64,000 bases of DNA, from positions 4,092,001 through 4,156,000 of the forward strand of contig JASJZH010000004.1 of assembly GCA_037178975.1 (NCBI GenBank), written 5' to 3'. Of the stretch, positions 30,901-45,900 are shown one piece after another; position 1 is the first letter of the stretch, and every line of letters starts with the position of its first letter. Source of the DNA: Oscheius tipulae (lineage: Eukaryota > Nematoda > Chromadorea > Rhabditida > Rhabditidae). Under the pieces are notes generated by a model, which was not told the DNA's origin, did no database searches, and saw only the letters and a program-made list of their open reading frames with translations. Position numbers and translations under genes: made by a program.

Positions 30901-33900
30901 GATCGAACGGATCCTTGATGACAACTGTAGATCCCTGGCACCAATCAGACAATCCGACGATGTTCTCAGCTCTGATCCTGAAGCGGTAGGTCTGACCGTG
31001 GTCCAGAGATCGGACGACGTAGCTGGTAGTACTGACTGTTCCAGGTACTTTGTCCCAGATCTGAGATCCGACTTCCTGATACTCGATTCTGTATCCAATG
31101 ACTTCTGCTCCTCCATCGTCTTTAGGTGGTTGCCAGGTCAGAGTTGTGCTTTTACGTGTGGTGTCGCTGTACTCAATGCTCTCCGGAGGTCCAGGTTTGT
31201 CAATAACGGTGATCTTGATATTTGCCTCTGCGTCTCCGTAAGGGTTGCTGGCCTTGATCTTCACCGGACCAGTGTCACTTCGACGACTTGAGGGAATATA
31301 CAGACGAGTTCTGCTATCAGTAGTCTCGACTCCAGGCATAGGCTTTCCATCTCTGGTCCAATCGATTGTCGGTTTCGGGGATCCACTGTAGGGAATGATG
31401 ATCTCAAGAGGTTCTCCAGCCTGAATTCCAACTGTATAGACTATAGCCAGAAGGACTCACTCTGACGCGGAACTCTTTTCCATCGATTCCGAGATCGAAA
31501 CTAGGAGCCTCGAACATGGGCTTCGCTGTAGCCATGTCGGACGGATCAGATGGAGCTCCTGGACCAGCCTTGTTAACAGCGACCACGCGGTATTCGTACG
31601 TATGATCTTTCTGCACACGGACATCAGAGAAGGCAGTTCCTTGAACCGGAGTGGTGTTCACCTAAACCACTATTATGATACTATAGTACATTCAATACCT
31701 TGATCCACCGACCAGTCTTCATGTCTTTTCTTTCTACATCGTAGTGTTGAACGGGCGAACCTCCATTGTCTCTTGGCGGATCCCATTTGAGATCAATATG
31801 ATCCACATCCGTGTCCACAATTTGTGGTTTTCCTGGTTTGCCTGGAGTTCCGAAAGGATCTTTTGCCAGAACTGGGTCAGTCGTCGCAAGTGGATCTGAT
31901 CTTCCGAATTGGTTCTCGGCACAGACTCGCAGCTCGTATTCGTGTCCTTCGACGAGTTTGGGTACTGTGATAGATGTTCCGGTGACGAAGGTTGAGACTG
32001 GAACCCATGTGTTTGTCTTCGTATCACGCTTCTCGACCACGTAGTTGCTGATTTCAGCTCCTCCATCATCAGCGGGCGGATTCCAGTTAAGAACACAGCT
32101 GTCCTTGGTCACTTCAGACACTTCCAATGGACCAACTGGGGCAGAAGGTCTGTCTTGGACGATGACTTCGAAGACGCCTTCGTCCGATCCGAGCTCGTTG
32201 TGAACCTTGAGCACATAGGGTCCGGAGTCACTTCTCTTAGCACTTGGGAAAAAGATAGAAGTCAGTCCAGGTTTGGTATCCAGAAGAAGTTCAGGAGCAA
32301 GATTGCCTTCCTTGCTCCAGTCGGCTTTCGGTTCAGGAGCTCCAACAAACTCAACCTCCATCGTGTGTGAGAATCCTGCCCTCATCTTGATCTTTCTGTT
32401 CGTGGTTGTAATCTTTGGCTTGAGGTATCGAGCACAAGTCAATTGCGGATCAGTTGGATCAGAGGGGTCAGAAGGACCAGCCTCGTTGACAGCCGTCACG
32501 CGAAACTCGTATTCAACTCCTGGTTTCAGATTTCCCGCGCTGAAAGTTGTTCCAGCAGTCTTTCCAGCCTCTTGCCATACTCCCGATCCACGTTCCTTCT
32601 TCTCCACAATGTAGTTTTTGATAGGCGATCCTCCATTGTCCACTGGTGGCTTCCACTTGATGTCGATTCTATCCTTGTCCCAATCGGTCACTTCCGGCTT
32701 CTCAGGAGCTGAAGGAACATCGAACTCGTTCTTTGCCACAATGCCCTCTTCAGCAGTCAGGGGCTTCGACTCTCCTTGTAGATTGACAGCCTTGACACGG
32801 AACTGATATTCCTTGCCCGGAGTCAACTTGGTCACTTTGGCATTGCAGTCGGGGAATGTTCCAACCTCTTGCCAAGTGCCTCTTGTGGTGTCCATCTTCT
32901 CGACGACGTAGTGAAGAACATCGGATCCTCCATCATCAAGAGGTGGCTTCCAGGAGAGAGTACATCCTTCCTTGTGTATATCGTTGATCTTCAGTGGACC
33001 CTCGGGTGTTGCAGGGACATCCAGAACAGTGACAGTACAGGAAGCCTTGTCTTTTCCGTGTTCATTCTCGACCGTGATTGTGTACAGACCACTGTCTCCA
33101 CGGGCAGCCTTGTAGATCTGTAGCTGTGAGTGAGTAGGTGTACTGGTCACTTCAGCACGATCTCCAGTCTCCCATTTGGTGTCGTTGGCCTTCCACATGG
33201 CAGTGGGAGCTGGTTCTCCTTCGAATTGAACATCAAGTTTGATAGGAGTTCCAGCTTTGACACGAATATCCAGAAGTCCAGCCAAATTGATCTTGGGAGC
33301 CATTTTTCTCGGCTTCGCAGTGACAGGACCAGTCGGATCAGAAGGCTTTCCTGGACCAGCCTTGTTTACAGCCTTCACTCGGAACTGGTAGGTCTCACCA
33401 GGAGTCAAATTGGCTGCTGTCGCCTTGGTTTGGTTGCCCGAAACGGTAGCACAAGGTACCCAATCTCCGTATTTGTCCTTCTTCTCCACGACGTACTGAT
33501 CGATTGGTGCTCCTCCATCGTTTTCAGGAGCCTTCCATTCCAAGTCTACATGATCCTTGTCCCAATCGACAGCGTTGACATCGGTCGGAGCTCCAGGTTC
33601 ATCGTAAGGATTTTTGGCAGTGATGACTTGATTCATAGTGAGAGGTGAGGAGACTCCCTGTCTGTTGACAGCCTTCACACGGAACTTGTAGTCATGTCCT
33701 TCGCTCAGTTTGTTGACCTTCAACTGCGTATCGGACGTCTCTCCACAAGGCACCCATCTTCCGTCGTCTTCCTGCTTCTCCACGATGTAATTGGTAATTG
33801 GCGAACCTCCGTCATCTTCGGGTGGATTCCATGAGACAGTACAGCCCTCCTTGTGAATGTCCTTCACTTTCATCGGTCCTTCTGGTGTTCCAGGAACATC

Positions 33901-36900
33901 TGATATTGATTGTATCATGATAACAACAAGAGAAACTAACCAAGAACGTTCACGGTGACTTCGGCTTCGTCCTTTCCATTCTCATTGGTAGCTACAATTT
34001 TGTACTTTCCACTGTCGGCCCTGGTTGAATCCTTTGTGAAGAGTTTCGTATTGTGATCATTCGAGTTGTCAATTTTGGTCTTTCCAATCGAGGTGAGAGG
34101 GGTACCATTGAGGAACCATTCGATCTTTGGGTTAGGTTCTCCTTCCACATTGACATCGAATGAAATTGTCTGGCCAGCCTTGACTCGCAGATCACTGAAC
34201 ATTGTCCTGTCAATCTTGGGAGGCACTGAATTGAATTATTGTCAAGTTCAAACAAAGTGAAATTACGGTTTCTAGCTTTGGCAATCATTGCTTTGCTAGG
34301 ATCGGATGGAGTAGATTCTCCAGCTTTGTTGAGGGCCTTCACTCGGAACTGGTAGGTCTGTCCAGGCTTCAGTCCAGTGACAGTCGTGTTGGTCTGATCA
34401 GCAGGAACCTTAACCGGTGTGATTTACAAACAGAGTGTGTGCTGTATACCTTGCAAGCAGGAACCCATTCTCCGTTGCCAGCCTTCATCTCAACGAGATA
34501 TTCCTCAATCGGGGCTCCTCCGTCGTCTTGAGGCGGAGTCCATTGCAGATCAGCTCTGTCCTTGTCCCAGTCGACGACTTCGGGCGTTCCTGGTTTGTCA
34601 GCTTTGTCGAATGGATCTTTGGCGAGAATCGACTCTCGTGCTTCCAGCGGATCAGAATCTGAAACTTCATTTAGACAAAAGCCCTTTTCCAAAGAGCTCA
34701 CCTCCGTATCTGTTGACGGCCTTAACTCTGAACTTGTACTCGTGTCCAGGAATCAGATCGTCCACATGGAAGTTTGTGTCCTTGCTTTCTCCACAAGTAG
34801 TCCATCTACCAGTGTGGGCATCTTGTTTCTCAACGACGTAGTGACTGATCTCAGCACCTCCGTCGTCCTCGGGCTCCTTCCAAGACAAGTCACATCCATC
34901 CTTGGTCACATTCTTCACATCCAGTGGTCCTCTCGGGCTATCGGGATGATCAACAACGACAACCTTGACTTCAGCTTCATCCTTTCCATTCTCGTTTTCG
35001 GCCTTGATTACATAGGTTCCAGTATCTCCTCTCAACGCTCTTTTGACATTGAACTTGGTCTTGTAGTCCTCATTGTTGACTTGAAGACGGTCGTCAGACT
35101 CGAGAGGTTGTCCTTCGAACGTCCAGCTGATGGTCGGAGGAGGTTCTCCAGAGACGGGAATAACCATTTGAAAGTCTTGACCAGCTCGAACCTTGATTTC
35201 CTTGATGGCACTGCGATCGATGACCGGAGGAACATTGCGAGCTTTGGCTGTGAGAGTTCTTGAAGGGTCGGAAGGATCTCCGACTCCTCCCTTGTTCTTG
35301 GCTCTGATTCGGAACTCGTAGCGATGACCTTCTTTGAGTCCATTGACCGTGGCCGCAGTCTTATCAGCCGGAACATGAGCAGCTTCCGTCCAGAAGGGAG
35401 AGAATTCTTCCTTCATCTCGACGATGTACTCTTCGATCGGAGCTCCACCATCATTGGCAGGAGGAATCCAGGTCAAATCAGCGTGATCCTTGTCCCAATC
35501 AACGATCTCCGGAGCACTCGTCTTTCCAGGCTTATCGAAAGGATTCTTAGCCAGCGTTGTTCCAAATGTTTCCAATGGATCGGATTCTCCTTCAGCATTC
35601 ACAGCAGCCACTCGGAACTTGTATTCGTGTCCGGGGATCAGACCTGAATCTGCTAGTTTCTGGTAGTATCTGAAAGTACTGACCGTCCACAAGAGCCGTA
35701 GTTTCTCCACCGGGAACCTTTCCAGCCGGAACCCATCTTCCAGTTGAAGTGTCAAGTTTTTCGATGACGTAGCTCTCAATAGGAATTCCTCCATCGTCAT
35801 CTAAAATAGTTGTTTCGAAGTAAAACGCTGTGTCATACCAGGAGCTCTCCAGTCAAGGGTCACATGATCAGCATGGACATCCAGAACATCAAGAGGACCA
35901 TTTGGTGCAGTCGGTTTGTCTGAACACGTATCTATTACTCGTCCTCTTCAACAACTAACCAATGACAGTCACCTCGACAGTGGCTTCGTCTTCTCCGTTC
36001 GGATTAACAGCTTTAATGTGGTAGACTCCACTGTCTCCTCTCTCTGCCTGCTTGATCTGCAGCTTTGAACGATATTCTGGATTGTCGAGTTTGACTCGTC
36101 CTCCGTTTCTGACTTCTCGTCCATCAGGCCATTGCCAAGTGACGGTTGGAGCGGGTTCTCCGTCGACGGGAACATCCCAGGCCAGCTGTTGCCCAGCCTT
36201 CACCTTCAACTTCTTCAATGCGCTGCGATCGATCTTTGGAGCCACTGAATAGTTTTGTTTTGTTTGGAAGGCAATGTTTTTCTTACAGTTTCTGGGTTTG
36301 GCAATGACAGGCTTGCTAGCGTCACTAGGATCGGAAGCACCGCCCTTGTTGACCGCCACAACACGGAATTCGTATTCTTCACCAGGGGTGAGATCAGGAA
36401 CCGTGGCGTTAGTCTGACCTCCAGGAACGGTAACAGCGGGTTCCCATCTGAAAACTGGTAAGAAAGTGAACCAAAGAAGAGACTACCTTCCGTATTTGGT
36501 TCTCTTCTCGACCTGATATTCGGTGATGGGTGATCCTCCGTCATTCGCTGGCGGATCCCACTTGATGTCAACATGATCAGAATCCCAATCAGTAGGTTCC
36601 GGTCTTCCCGGCTTGTCTGGTCTGTCGAATGGATTTTTGGCCAGAGTATCCGTGTCAGTTTCCAGAGGATCAGAAGCTCCTTCAGAGTTGACAGCTTTCA
36701 CACGGAACTTGTAGTGATCTCCTTTGTTCAAGGTATCCACTTTGAAGTTCGTGTCGGCTGTTCTTCCACAAGGAACCCAGATTCCGTCCTTTGTACTCAT
36801 CTTCTCGATCTCATAGTGGTCAATAGGCTCTCCTCCGTCGTCCTCTGGCGGTTTCCAGGCAAGATCGGCAGAGTCCTCAAACACATTGGATACATCCAAA

Positions 36901-39900
36901 GGACCTTTGGGTTTGGTCGGCCTGCTCTTGATCTTGATCTCGATAGTCACACTGTCACTTCCAGAACTATTCGTTGCAGTGATCGTGTACTTTCCGCTCT
37001 GCTTCCTGACAGTCTTTGGAATGTTGAATCGACTGATGTAGTCCTCATTCTCGATGACAGCCTTGCTCTCTCCAATCCCTTTTCCATTGAATGTCCAAGT
37101 GACATCTGGAGCAGGTTCACCGTCAATGTGAACAGTGAACTTGATCTGTTGACCGATCTTGACTGTCATGTCTTCGAGGTCCTCGCGATGGATATGCGGA
37201 GCAACTGCAAACACTATTGGTTTCTCTTAATCGAGCAGAACTTACGGAATCTCGGCTTTGCAATGACCCGATCGCTAGGATCAGAGGCCTCACCCAGACC
37301 AGCTTTGTTTCTGGCGGCCACTCGGAATTGGTACTCTTCTCCCTCTTTCAGACCATCGACAGTGGCAGCTGTCGTTCCGGCAGGAACTATCTTCGCCTAG
37401 AATCGACCACCATTAGGTGTTCAATAACCATCGAACCTCTTCCCATCTGCCGTGCTTGTCCTTCTTCTCGATGACGTACTCTTCGATTGGAGCGCCTCCA
37501 TCTTCCGGAGCTTTCCATTCCAGATCGACATGGTCTTTGTCCCAGTCAGTCAAAGTTGGCTTCTCCACTTTACCAGGAACCTCGTATGGATTCTTGGCCA
37601 AAATGGCTGTATCAGCAGTCAGTGGATCAGATTCTGAACTTTGTTGCGTGAATGGAAAGATTGAACTTGCCTCCTTCCTTGTTGACTGCTCTGACGCGGA
37701 ACTTGTATTCGTGGCCGAGCTGAAGATTATGAACTGTCGTTTTCGTGGTCTCGGATCTTCCACAAGGCACCCATCTTCCTGTCGCCAGATCCATCTTCTC
37801 GATTTCGTAATGATCAATTGGAACTCCTCCATCATCTTCGGGAGCCTTCCATTCGAGGTCAGCCCTGTCCTCGTAGACATTGGTCACATTGAGAGGTCCA
37901 AGAGGACTGCTAGGCTTGCCAAGGACAATGACTTCGACAGAATGTTTGTCTGTTCCACTGGCATTGGTAGCTGTCAAGGTGTACTGTCCAGCATGCTTTC
38001 TCTGGGCTCCTTTCAGAATAAAATGTGTTTTGTAGTCTTCTTCGACAATCTAAAATTCTTTGTTTTTCTTGAAACAAGGTATCAAAGTATGGTTCCAAAC
38101 GACCAGTCGTAGCAGGTTCGGTAACAAGTTCACATTAAGTGCAAAAACCTACTCTAATCTTCGAATCGTCAATTGGCTTTTCGCCAAATGTCCAGACTTT
38201 CTTCGGAGGTGGTTCTCCTCTGACAGGAACATCGTATTCGACGTCTTGTCCGACTTTGATCGTGATTGTTTTCATGGCTTCGCGGTCGATCCATGGTTTC
38301 ACTGAAATTCACTCGTTTTGTATCTGTTCTTGACTTACAATTTCTGGGTTTGGCGACGACTTTCCTACTGGGATCGGATGCTTCTCCGGGTCCAGCCTTG
38401 TTGACAGCCTTGACTCGGAACTGGTACTCTTCTCCCTCCTTCAGGCCGAGCACATCGGCTGATGTCTGATCTCCCGAGACTTTGGCACATTCTTGCCATT
38501 CTCGTCCATGTTTGCCCTTCTTCTCGATGACATATTGTGTGATTGGGGCTCCTCCATCGGAATCTGGTGGCTGCCATTCGAGTGAAACACGATCGGCATC
38601 CCAATCAACAACTTCAGGAGTCTTGGGCTTGCCCGGCTCTTCGTAGGGATTCTTGGCACAAGTCTCTTTTTCAGTGGTCAAGGCGTCGGAAGGACCTTCC
38701 TTGTTGACGGCTTTCACTCTGAACTGGTAGGACTGTCCCTTCTTCCTGAATAAAAACATTTATACGTTGGCAGAAAAGACTCACAGTCCATCAATGTGGG
38801 CTTTTGTGTCCTTGACTTTAGCACAAGGAATCCATCTGCCGGTCGTTGGATCGAGCTTTTCGACCTCGTAGTATTCGATCGGCTCTCCTCCGTCGTCGTC
38901 TGGTGCCTTCCAAGACAGATTGAGATTGTCTTCGAAGACATCCGACACTTCCAGTGGACCATTCGGCTTAGTTGGCTTGTCAAGGACGGTCAAGTTGGCA
39001 GCCTCGGTGTCTTGTCCGTGAGAGTTCTTCACACTCAGTCGATACTCTCCGCAATCAGCTCGAACAGCTGACGGAATACAGAGGATGGTGTGCTCGTTCT
39101 TCTTGGTCTCGATGGACAGATTGTGAGATTGCTCAATTGGCTTATCTCCCTTGGTCCATTTCACTTCCGGAGCTGGCTCACCGCCGATCTTGATATCCCA
39201 ACGAACCGTCTGACCGGCCTTCACAGTGATCGACTTGAGAGCATCATGCTTCAGCCAAGCAGGAACGAATTTCGGCTTGGCGACTTGTTTCTCACTCGGA
39301 TCAGAAGGAGCTCCTGGTCCGGCTTTGTTGACAGCGCGGACACGGAACTGGTACTCCTTGCCCTCCTTCAAACCGGTAACTGTTGCCGCGTTATCTGAAG
39401 TATTGGTCTTTGGAACTGTCTGCAATTATACCTGGAGAGCGTTTAATTTCCTTCCATTCCTTCGTGTCCGGATCTGAAAAAGTACAAATTATTACAGCCG
39501 AATGAACCTAGCAGACCTCGAACCTCGATGATGTACTCTTCAATAGGTGCTCCACCGTCCTTCATTGGCGGATCCCAAGCCAACGAGATTCTGTCCGCAT
39601 CGTAGTCGGTGACATGGGGTCTTCCCGGCTTTCCCGGTTCATCCCAAGGATCCTTAATGGTGGTAAAGTCGTCAGCAGACAGTGGCTCAGATTCGCCTTC
39701 ATTGTTGACGGCCTTCACTCTGAACATGCCTCATTTTGAAGGAACAATCAATCTGTTACCGGAATTTGTAGTTGCCCTTGTTGCGAAGATTCTTCACTTG
39801 CAACTTGGTCGTCTTTCCGTCAACTTTTCCGACTTCGACAAATTTACCCTTGTTGTCCATATCCTGAGCTTCAACAACGTATCCTGTCAACGGATCTCCT

Positions 39901-42900
39901 CCATCGTCTTCTGGCGGATTCCATGAGATAGTCGCTCCGTCAGTACAGACATCGTCCACTCCAAGAGGACCTTTAGGAGGAGAAGGTCTTCCAACGACCG
40001 TCACTCGAGCTGTACTGCTCACACTTCCACTGTTGTTCTTGAGAGTGATAGTGAACTGGCCAGAGTCCGATCGAGCTGCATTTTCAATCTGAAGGAAAAG
40101 CTTTGAAGGATGCTTAGTCTTCTAAACCTTGAGAACATGTTTTCCACGTTCAGTGGTCATCTTGACACGACCTCCAGACTTGAGAGGCTTGCCATCCACA
40201 AGCCAAGAGACTTCGGGTAGAGGCTCTCCGATGATAGGAACATCGTACTTGATGGTCTCTCCGACTTTCAGCCGCAAATCTTTGATACCGCCCCCGGGGA
40301 AGGAGGGAGCAGCTGAAATCAGGATTTAGAAGCGTTTGATAAGCAGAAGTTAGGGCCACAAGACAGTTCCTTAGAACAGCAAAAGCATTAGATACCTTTC
40401 TTGGCTTTGATCAACACAGACTTTCCGTGGTCACACGGATCGCCTGGACCGGCCTTGTTGACAGCCTTGACACGGTAGTAGTACTCTTTGCCTTCCACGA
40501 CTTTGTCGTCCACCAGACTGGTTGTCTCGGCGGGAGTATGACCGACCACATGCCAGTCTTTGTCCTGTTTCTCTCGTCTTTCGATGATATAGCCCTCGAT
40601 AGGAGCTCCACCATCATCTTCTGGCTTCTCCCAGGCTACTGTACAATGGTCTTTGTCGACATCGACGAACTCCATGTGCTTCGGTTTGCCAGGGGCTTCT
40701 GAATCAAAGGGTTAGCCTCACATGGACATCTGTGGTTACAACATGGATGGGAATGGCAACTAAAGGCGTTAGACGGCCCTCTTAGAGAGTAAGATTCAAA
40801 TGGGATTCGGGGTTTTGAGGTCGAGTTCTATAGAGGGACAGACCCATTTTGACGACGGCTTCCGGACTTGTCTCTTCTATACTTTTACTTTTCTAACTTC
40901 TCTCTAACTGTTAGTCTCGTTGTCTCTCTCTCTCTCTCTCTCTGTTACTATTCTACGTTAGTAAGCATCTAAAAGCAAGGTCCCCAGTTGACTTACTGTA
41001 GGGATTCTTGGCCAAGAAGGACTCTCCAGTCAGAGGCTCCGATGTTCCACACTCATTGACAGCCTTCACTCGGAACTTGTACTCTCCGTGCTCTTTCAGA
41101 TCTTTCACCTGAGTTATGACTAATTGAAAAAAAAACATCCAGTAAACAAACTTGGAACTCTGTTCCCTTGGTGTCGGCCACTTTGACCCAGTTTCCAGAT
41201 CGGCCTTCTTGGACCTCAATGATGTAGGCCTTAGCCGGTGCTCCTTCATCAGAATCGGGGGTTCCCCACTTCAGATCGACGCCTGGATTTAATTTGTCTA
41301 CAGTTTCCAGTCAAAACTCACTCTCAGCTGTAATGTTCTTTGTCTCAAGAGGGCCCTTTGGCGGCTTCGGCTTGTCCTTCACGAATAGTTCGAAAGGAGC
41401 CAGAGCAGTTCCTGCCGAGTTGCCCAGTTCGAGAGCCCATTTTCCTGAGTCTGCCAGCTGAAATGTCATCTGTTATTCGTCAAATAAGCATTACAAACCT
41501 GAGGATTCTTGAAAACAATCTCGGCCACATCTCCATTGATGACAACCTCTACGAGTCCCTTCAAGGCATCCTCGATCGGCTTTCCATTTCTGAGCATAAT
41601 CGCCTTCGGATCTCCTCGCCGAGTTCCCTTGATTTGGAAGGGCACTTTTACAACACAAGGCTCTCCAGCCTTTGCTTCGATCTTCTGTGGTTTCCAATTG
41701 AGAACAGGCCTCTTCTCTGCCTCAAGAACAGTGACAGTGCACTTTCCAAAGAGTCCAGCCTGATCAAACTCGTAGACATCGGCCTCGTTCATCTCAATTT
41801 TTGAGATCTTCATCGTGTGTGTTCCGTTTCTCGAGACGATTTCAAACTTTCCTCCGGGCATCGAACTGATCTTGGTTCCGTTGCGGAAGAATGTTCCAGG
41901 AGTTCGAGTGTCCTTGGTCTGACAGGTCAAGAGGACGTCTTCCTTCTCCACGACTTCCAAATCCTTCAATTCGATTAGGAACTTGTTCAAAGGCTCGACA
42001 ATCAGCTGAGCCATAGTCTTGTCGTCTTTGGTCGTACACTTGTACTCTCCGTGATCGGTCTGAAATTACGTTTTTTGGATTCAGTGAAATTGGTGATACC
42101 TGGTTACAGGCACTGATCTTCAGCCTGCGTTTTCTGTTCTGCACTTCCACCTTGTACTTGATTCCATCGACCTTGATCTTGACTCCGTCGTGCCACCATT
42201 CGACATCTGCGTCCTTGTCATTGACGTCTGTCTCCAGATTGGCTTCCTCCTTCTCATTGATCTTCTGAGATTTCAACGGAACGACAAAAGTGTGACGAGG
42301 CTCCTCGACGTAGACTTGAACTTTGGAGAAGACCTCGTCCGTAACTTTGGCTGTCCATTCGGCCTGATCGTCCTGCTCGACCTCCTTGATGGTCAGAGTG
42401 CATCTTCCGACGGCGTCCTTCTCAATGATGTATCTCTTGTCATTACTAAAATTTGTAATCCTTGTGTAATAAAAAAGAACGCACGGATCGATGGGAGTCT
42501 TTCCTCGGTACCAGATAAGCGGAGCTCTCGGACTGTTGACCTTGCATGTCAGAACAGCCTGTTTGGTTCGGTAAATCTCCTGGGTGTTGGGCAGAGGATT
42601 CAAGAAGCTGTACTTCATCGGAGGTTCTAGGCTCGCGAATTACTTACAATAAAAGCAAAAAATACCCAAGACAGTGAGAATCGCATGAGTTGGGACACCG
42701 TTGGCCTCACAGGTGTACTTTCCACTGTCATCCACCTCCGGATTGTTGATGATCAGAGTACATACAGATTTTTCAATCACGATCTTATACTTCAGACCTG
42801 AACAAGGCTTCAAAATGTCTCGATAGAAGAGTCAAACCTCCGGAGAAAATCTCTTTTCGATCCTTGTACCACCGAATTTTCGCGTTCGGCCGTGAATATG

Positions 42901-45900
42901 TGCATTTCCACTCGCAGATTTTGTCCACCTGGAAGTGTTTTAGAATATTCTAAATGACAAACAAACCTGCTGTTGGACAGTCTTTTCAGCAAGAGGGATC
43001 TCCCATTTTTCTACTTTTTTGCCGGGGAAAAGGGACTGTCTCCTTTCGGCCTCACTCTTCGGCTCATCCTTCGGTCCTCCCTCCTTCTGTTCGTATTCTC
43101 TGAAAAGCAAGAAAATACTGTTAGAACAGACAGAAGATCGAGCTACAAGTCAATACGTCTAGAAAGAAAGTCTAATGGAAACACGAAAGTATTAGGAAGA
43201 AGACACAGAGGAAGAAACCGAAGGAGATTGAGAACACATGCTACCTGTTGATTGCTTTCTCTTTGCGTTGTAGAGCACTGAACAAGATTACCGATAAGTC
43301 ACGTTTTTGTGTGAGGGTAGAAAGTCAAAAATCTAATTAGAACCTGTGTTTAAGCATGGCGCGGAAGTCGAGGCCATTGTCTGCGGTGACGAGAAGTTTC
43401 ACATCGGCCGAGGCTGTTCCGAAACCGTTGTCGACTGTCAGTGTGTAGGGACCGTCATCCTGAAATTGATCGGTGAGCAAGCTCGAGTGCCCGGCCGCGA
43501 GTACTTGACTCGGCTATTAATGACCTGCTCACTTACCTGAGAACGACATTTCAACAGAGCCAGAGAAATGGTTCCGGCATCACCTTCAGTGATATGTTTG
43601 AATCGACCGCCATTGAGAACTTCGCGGTTTCCTTTGAACCAGCGGAAGGTTGGGACTGGATCTCCTTCCACTCGACATTGGAGAATAGCTGTTTCATCTA
43701 AACATCTCACACTCGAATCATCCAGAAATGATTAACATACTCTCGCCAACAATGACATTCTCTGGGACCTCGACGATTCTGGGAGCAGTTCCTTTACCTC
43801 CTTTGGGGACGAGAGGCGTCGAAACTTTGTCCATGATCTCTTGCACTGACTCCCTTCGCATGTCTATGCTACTGCGTCTCTAAAACGTTTCAGTTGACAA
43901 TGTTACACTTCGTTATTGTCAAAGAGTTATTGAAACAAAAACGAAAGCCCTATTAACGGTTTAGGAAGCCTCACAATGCTATCTCTTCGTTCGGATCCAC
44001 GTCGGATGAACTGTTCTTGGGCGGCATTGAAGACACTTCCCCGACGGGACTCGGTTCCACTTCCAGCTCCGTCGTCGTCTCGAACGACCTTCTTGAGCTT
44101 GATTCCTTCCAAAATGTTCCCTTCCTGCTTGCCATCTCCTTTCACTTTCTTCAATTCGACCTTTTCCAATCCTTGCGGTTCGGTCGGTCTTCTTCCAACC
44201 TGTCGACCTTTCAAGAATGACTTCGGATCGGAAAAGTCCTCTTTGGGCTGAGGAACAGACTCTTTTCTCTTCGGCAGCTAAAAAGAGAGTCATTAGAAGA
44301 GAGACACGGCATAACACTCGTTAAATAAGCGGAAATGTTAGTGGGGCTGGCTGTCCGACGAGACGTACCCGGCTGTCAGCAATCTCTCCCGGTCGGGAGA
44401 AGCTCACTTTCTTGTCGTCACCCTGAATGGAGGTCGATAGAAAACATAGAGATAGAGGGATATTTTACATAGAAGACATGCTCAACTCTAGACATACTTC
44501 AGCCACAGAAGCCACAGATCCCTTTCTTGAGGGTGGATCGGCAACGTCCGTCTTTTCGTACTTTTCCAGTCGAGTTCTTTCTCTCTTCTCCAATTTGAAC
44601 TGACTTGTGTCAATTCCGCTCGAGGTCTCTTTCTTTTTGACCTCGATCGGTGCCTTTTCTGGCTCCTTCTTTTGGACTTTCTTTAGCTGGAACAGGAGTT
44701 GTGGCTCCGGATCGTCCTTCCCTTTTCTCTTCTTCGAATCAGTGTCCGATAGAATGCTGGTCGAGGACTCTGACTTGTCCAGACTTCCACTTCTGAGGAC
44801 AGCGTCTTCATTCTTCAACACCTTTTTCAGCTTGACCATTGAACTTGGTTGCGCCTCAGTTTCTCCTTTTCCTTTCGGCAATCCTTTAACTGATCCTCCG
44901 ATGCTGGTAGCCGAGTCCGATCGTTCCAACGATGAATTCTGATTGTCTACGGCATCCTTTTTGACTTTTCTCAGCTGGAACAAAAGTTTGGGTTCTGGTT
45001 CGGCTGTCTTGGGTGGTATCTTCTTCAATTGTGGCTTCTGAAACGAACGAACGCGGACATACACTGAAAGACAAGGACACGCACCTGTTGGACCTCCGTG
45101 CCATCGCCTGATGTGCCCGGAGACTTTTTGAGCAGGTTGCGAGCATTCTGATACATGCTGTTCTCTTCGGACTGGACAAGGACAGAATTGGGACTGGACA
45201 TGAGACTCACCTCAGCCCGTTTTCGAACACTTTTCAGCTCGGAGATCGAAGGCAATTCTGAGATACTTTCCGTTATCTCGTCCTCGCTCTCCTCGCCAAG
45301 CAGCTGTCTCCGACGCTCCTCAGGAATCCGCGATCCCGAGTCGGGAATTTCGTCAATCTGCGATTCCTGAAAGAAATGAGGTTAACTGTGTTCAAAACAG
45401 AATGGGCCCCATGTATTAATGACATAAAAAGGGCCCGTTCGTGGGTGTGAGGGAACGAGGAACGAAGACTTGGCTGAGTGTGGCGACCAAACTGTTTGCG
45501 CTCTTCTCCTCGTTGCCTGCCTCCGCTTTTTCTGCTGCCAGCCTCGTGCCCCACCAAATACCCTCTTCACGTACGATCCCCTTCATTCTGAACGTTCTCC
45601 CTCCGCCCCCGCCCGTTCCCTTTCTCTGTCTCTATACCTTAACCATATTTAACTGGCTGACAGTCCCCCTAGCCGAAATTATCCGCATCTGCTTGATCTT
45701 CTGCTTGCTTGGAGTGTCTATGACTCTGCTTTGCGCGTGCCACTCGAACGAAACAATGGCTGCGGATATCCGTATTGATTTCTACGGGATAACATCGATC
45801 ACTTGTTGACTTTTCTTGCAAACATGCGATATCGATCACGCAATTTGACAGTAACATACATTAGAGGATACCATGGACGATTTGGAGGAGCTGCGTAGTG

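Noticed and set aside
29852..31291. 479-codon + strand open frame
   Set aside because: Antisense to twitchin Fn3/Ig exons that have clear domain motifs; strong codon bias in the repeats leaves the complementary frame open.
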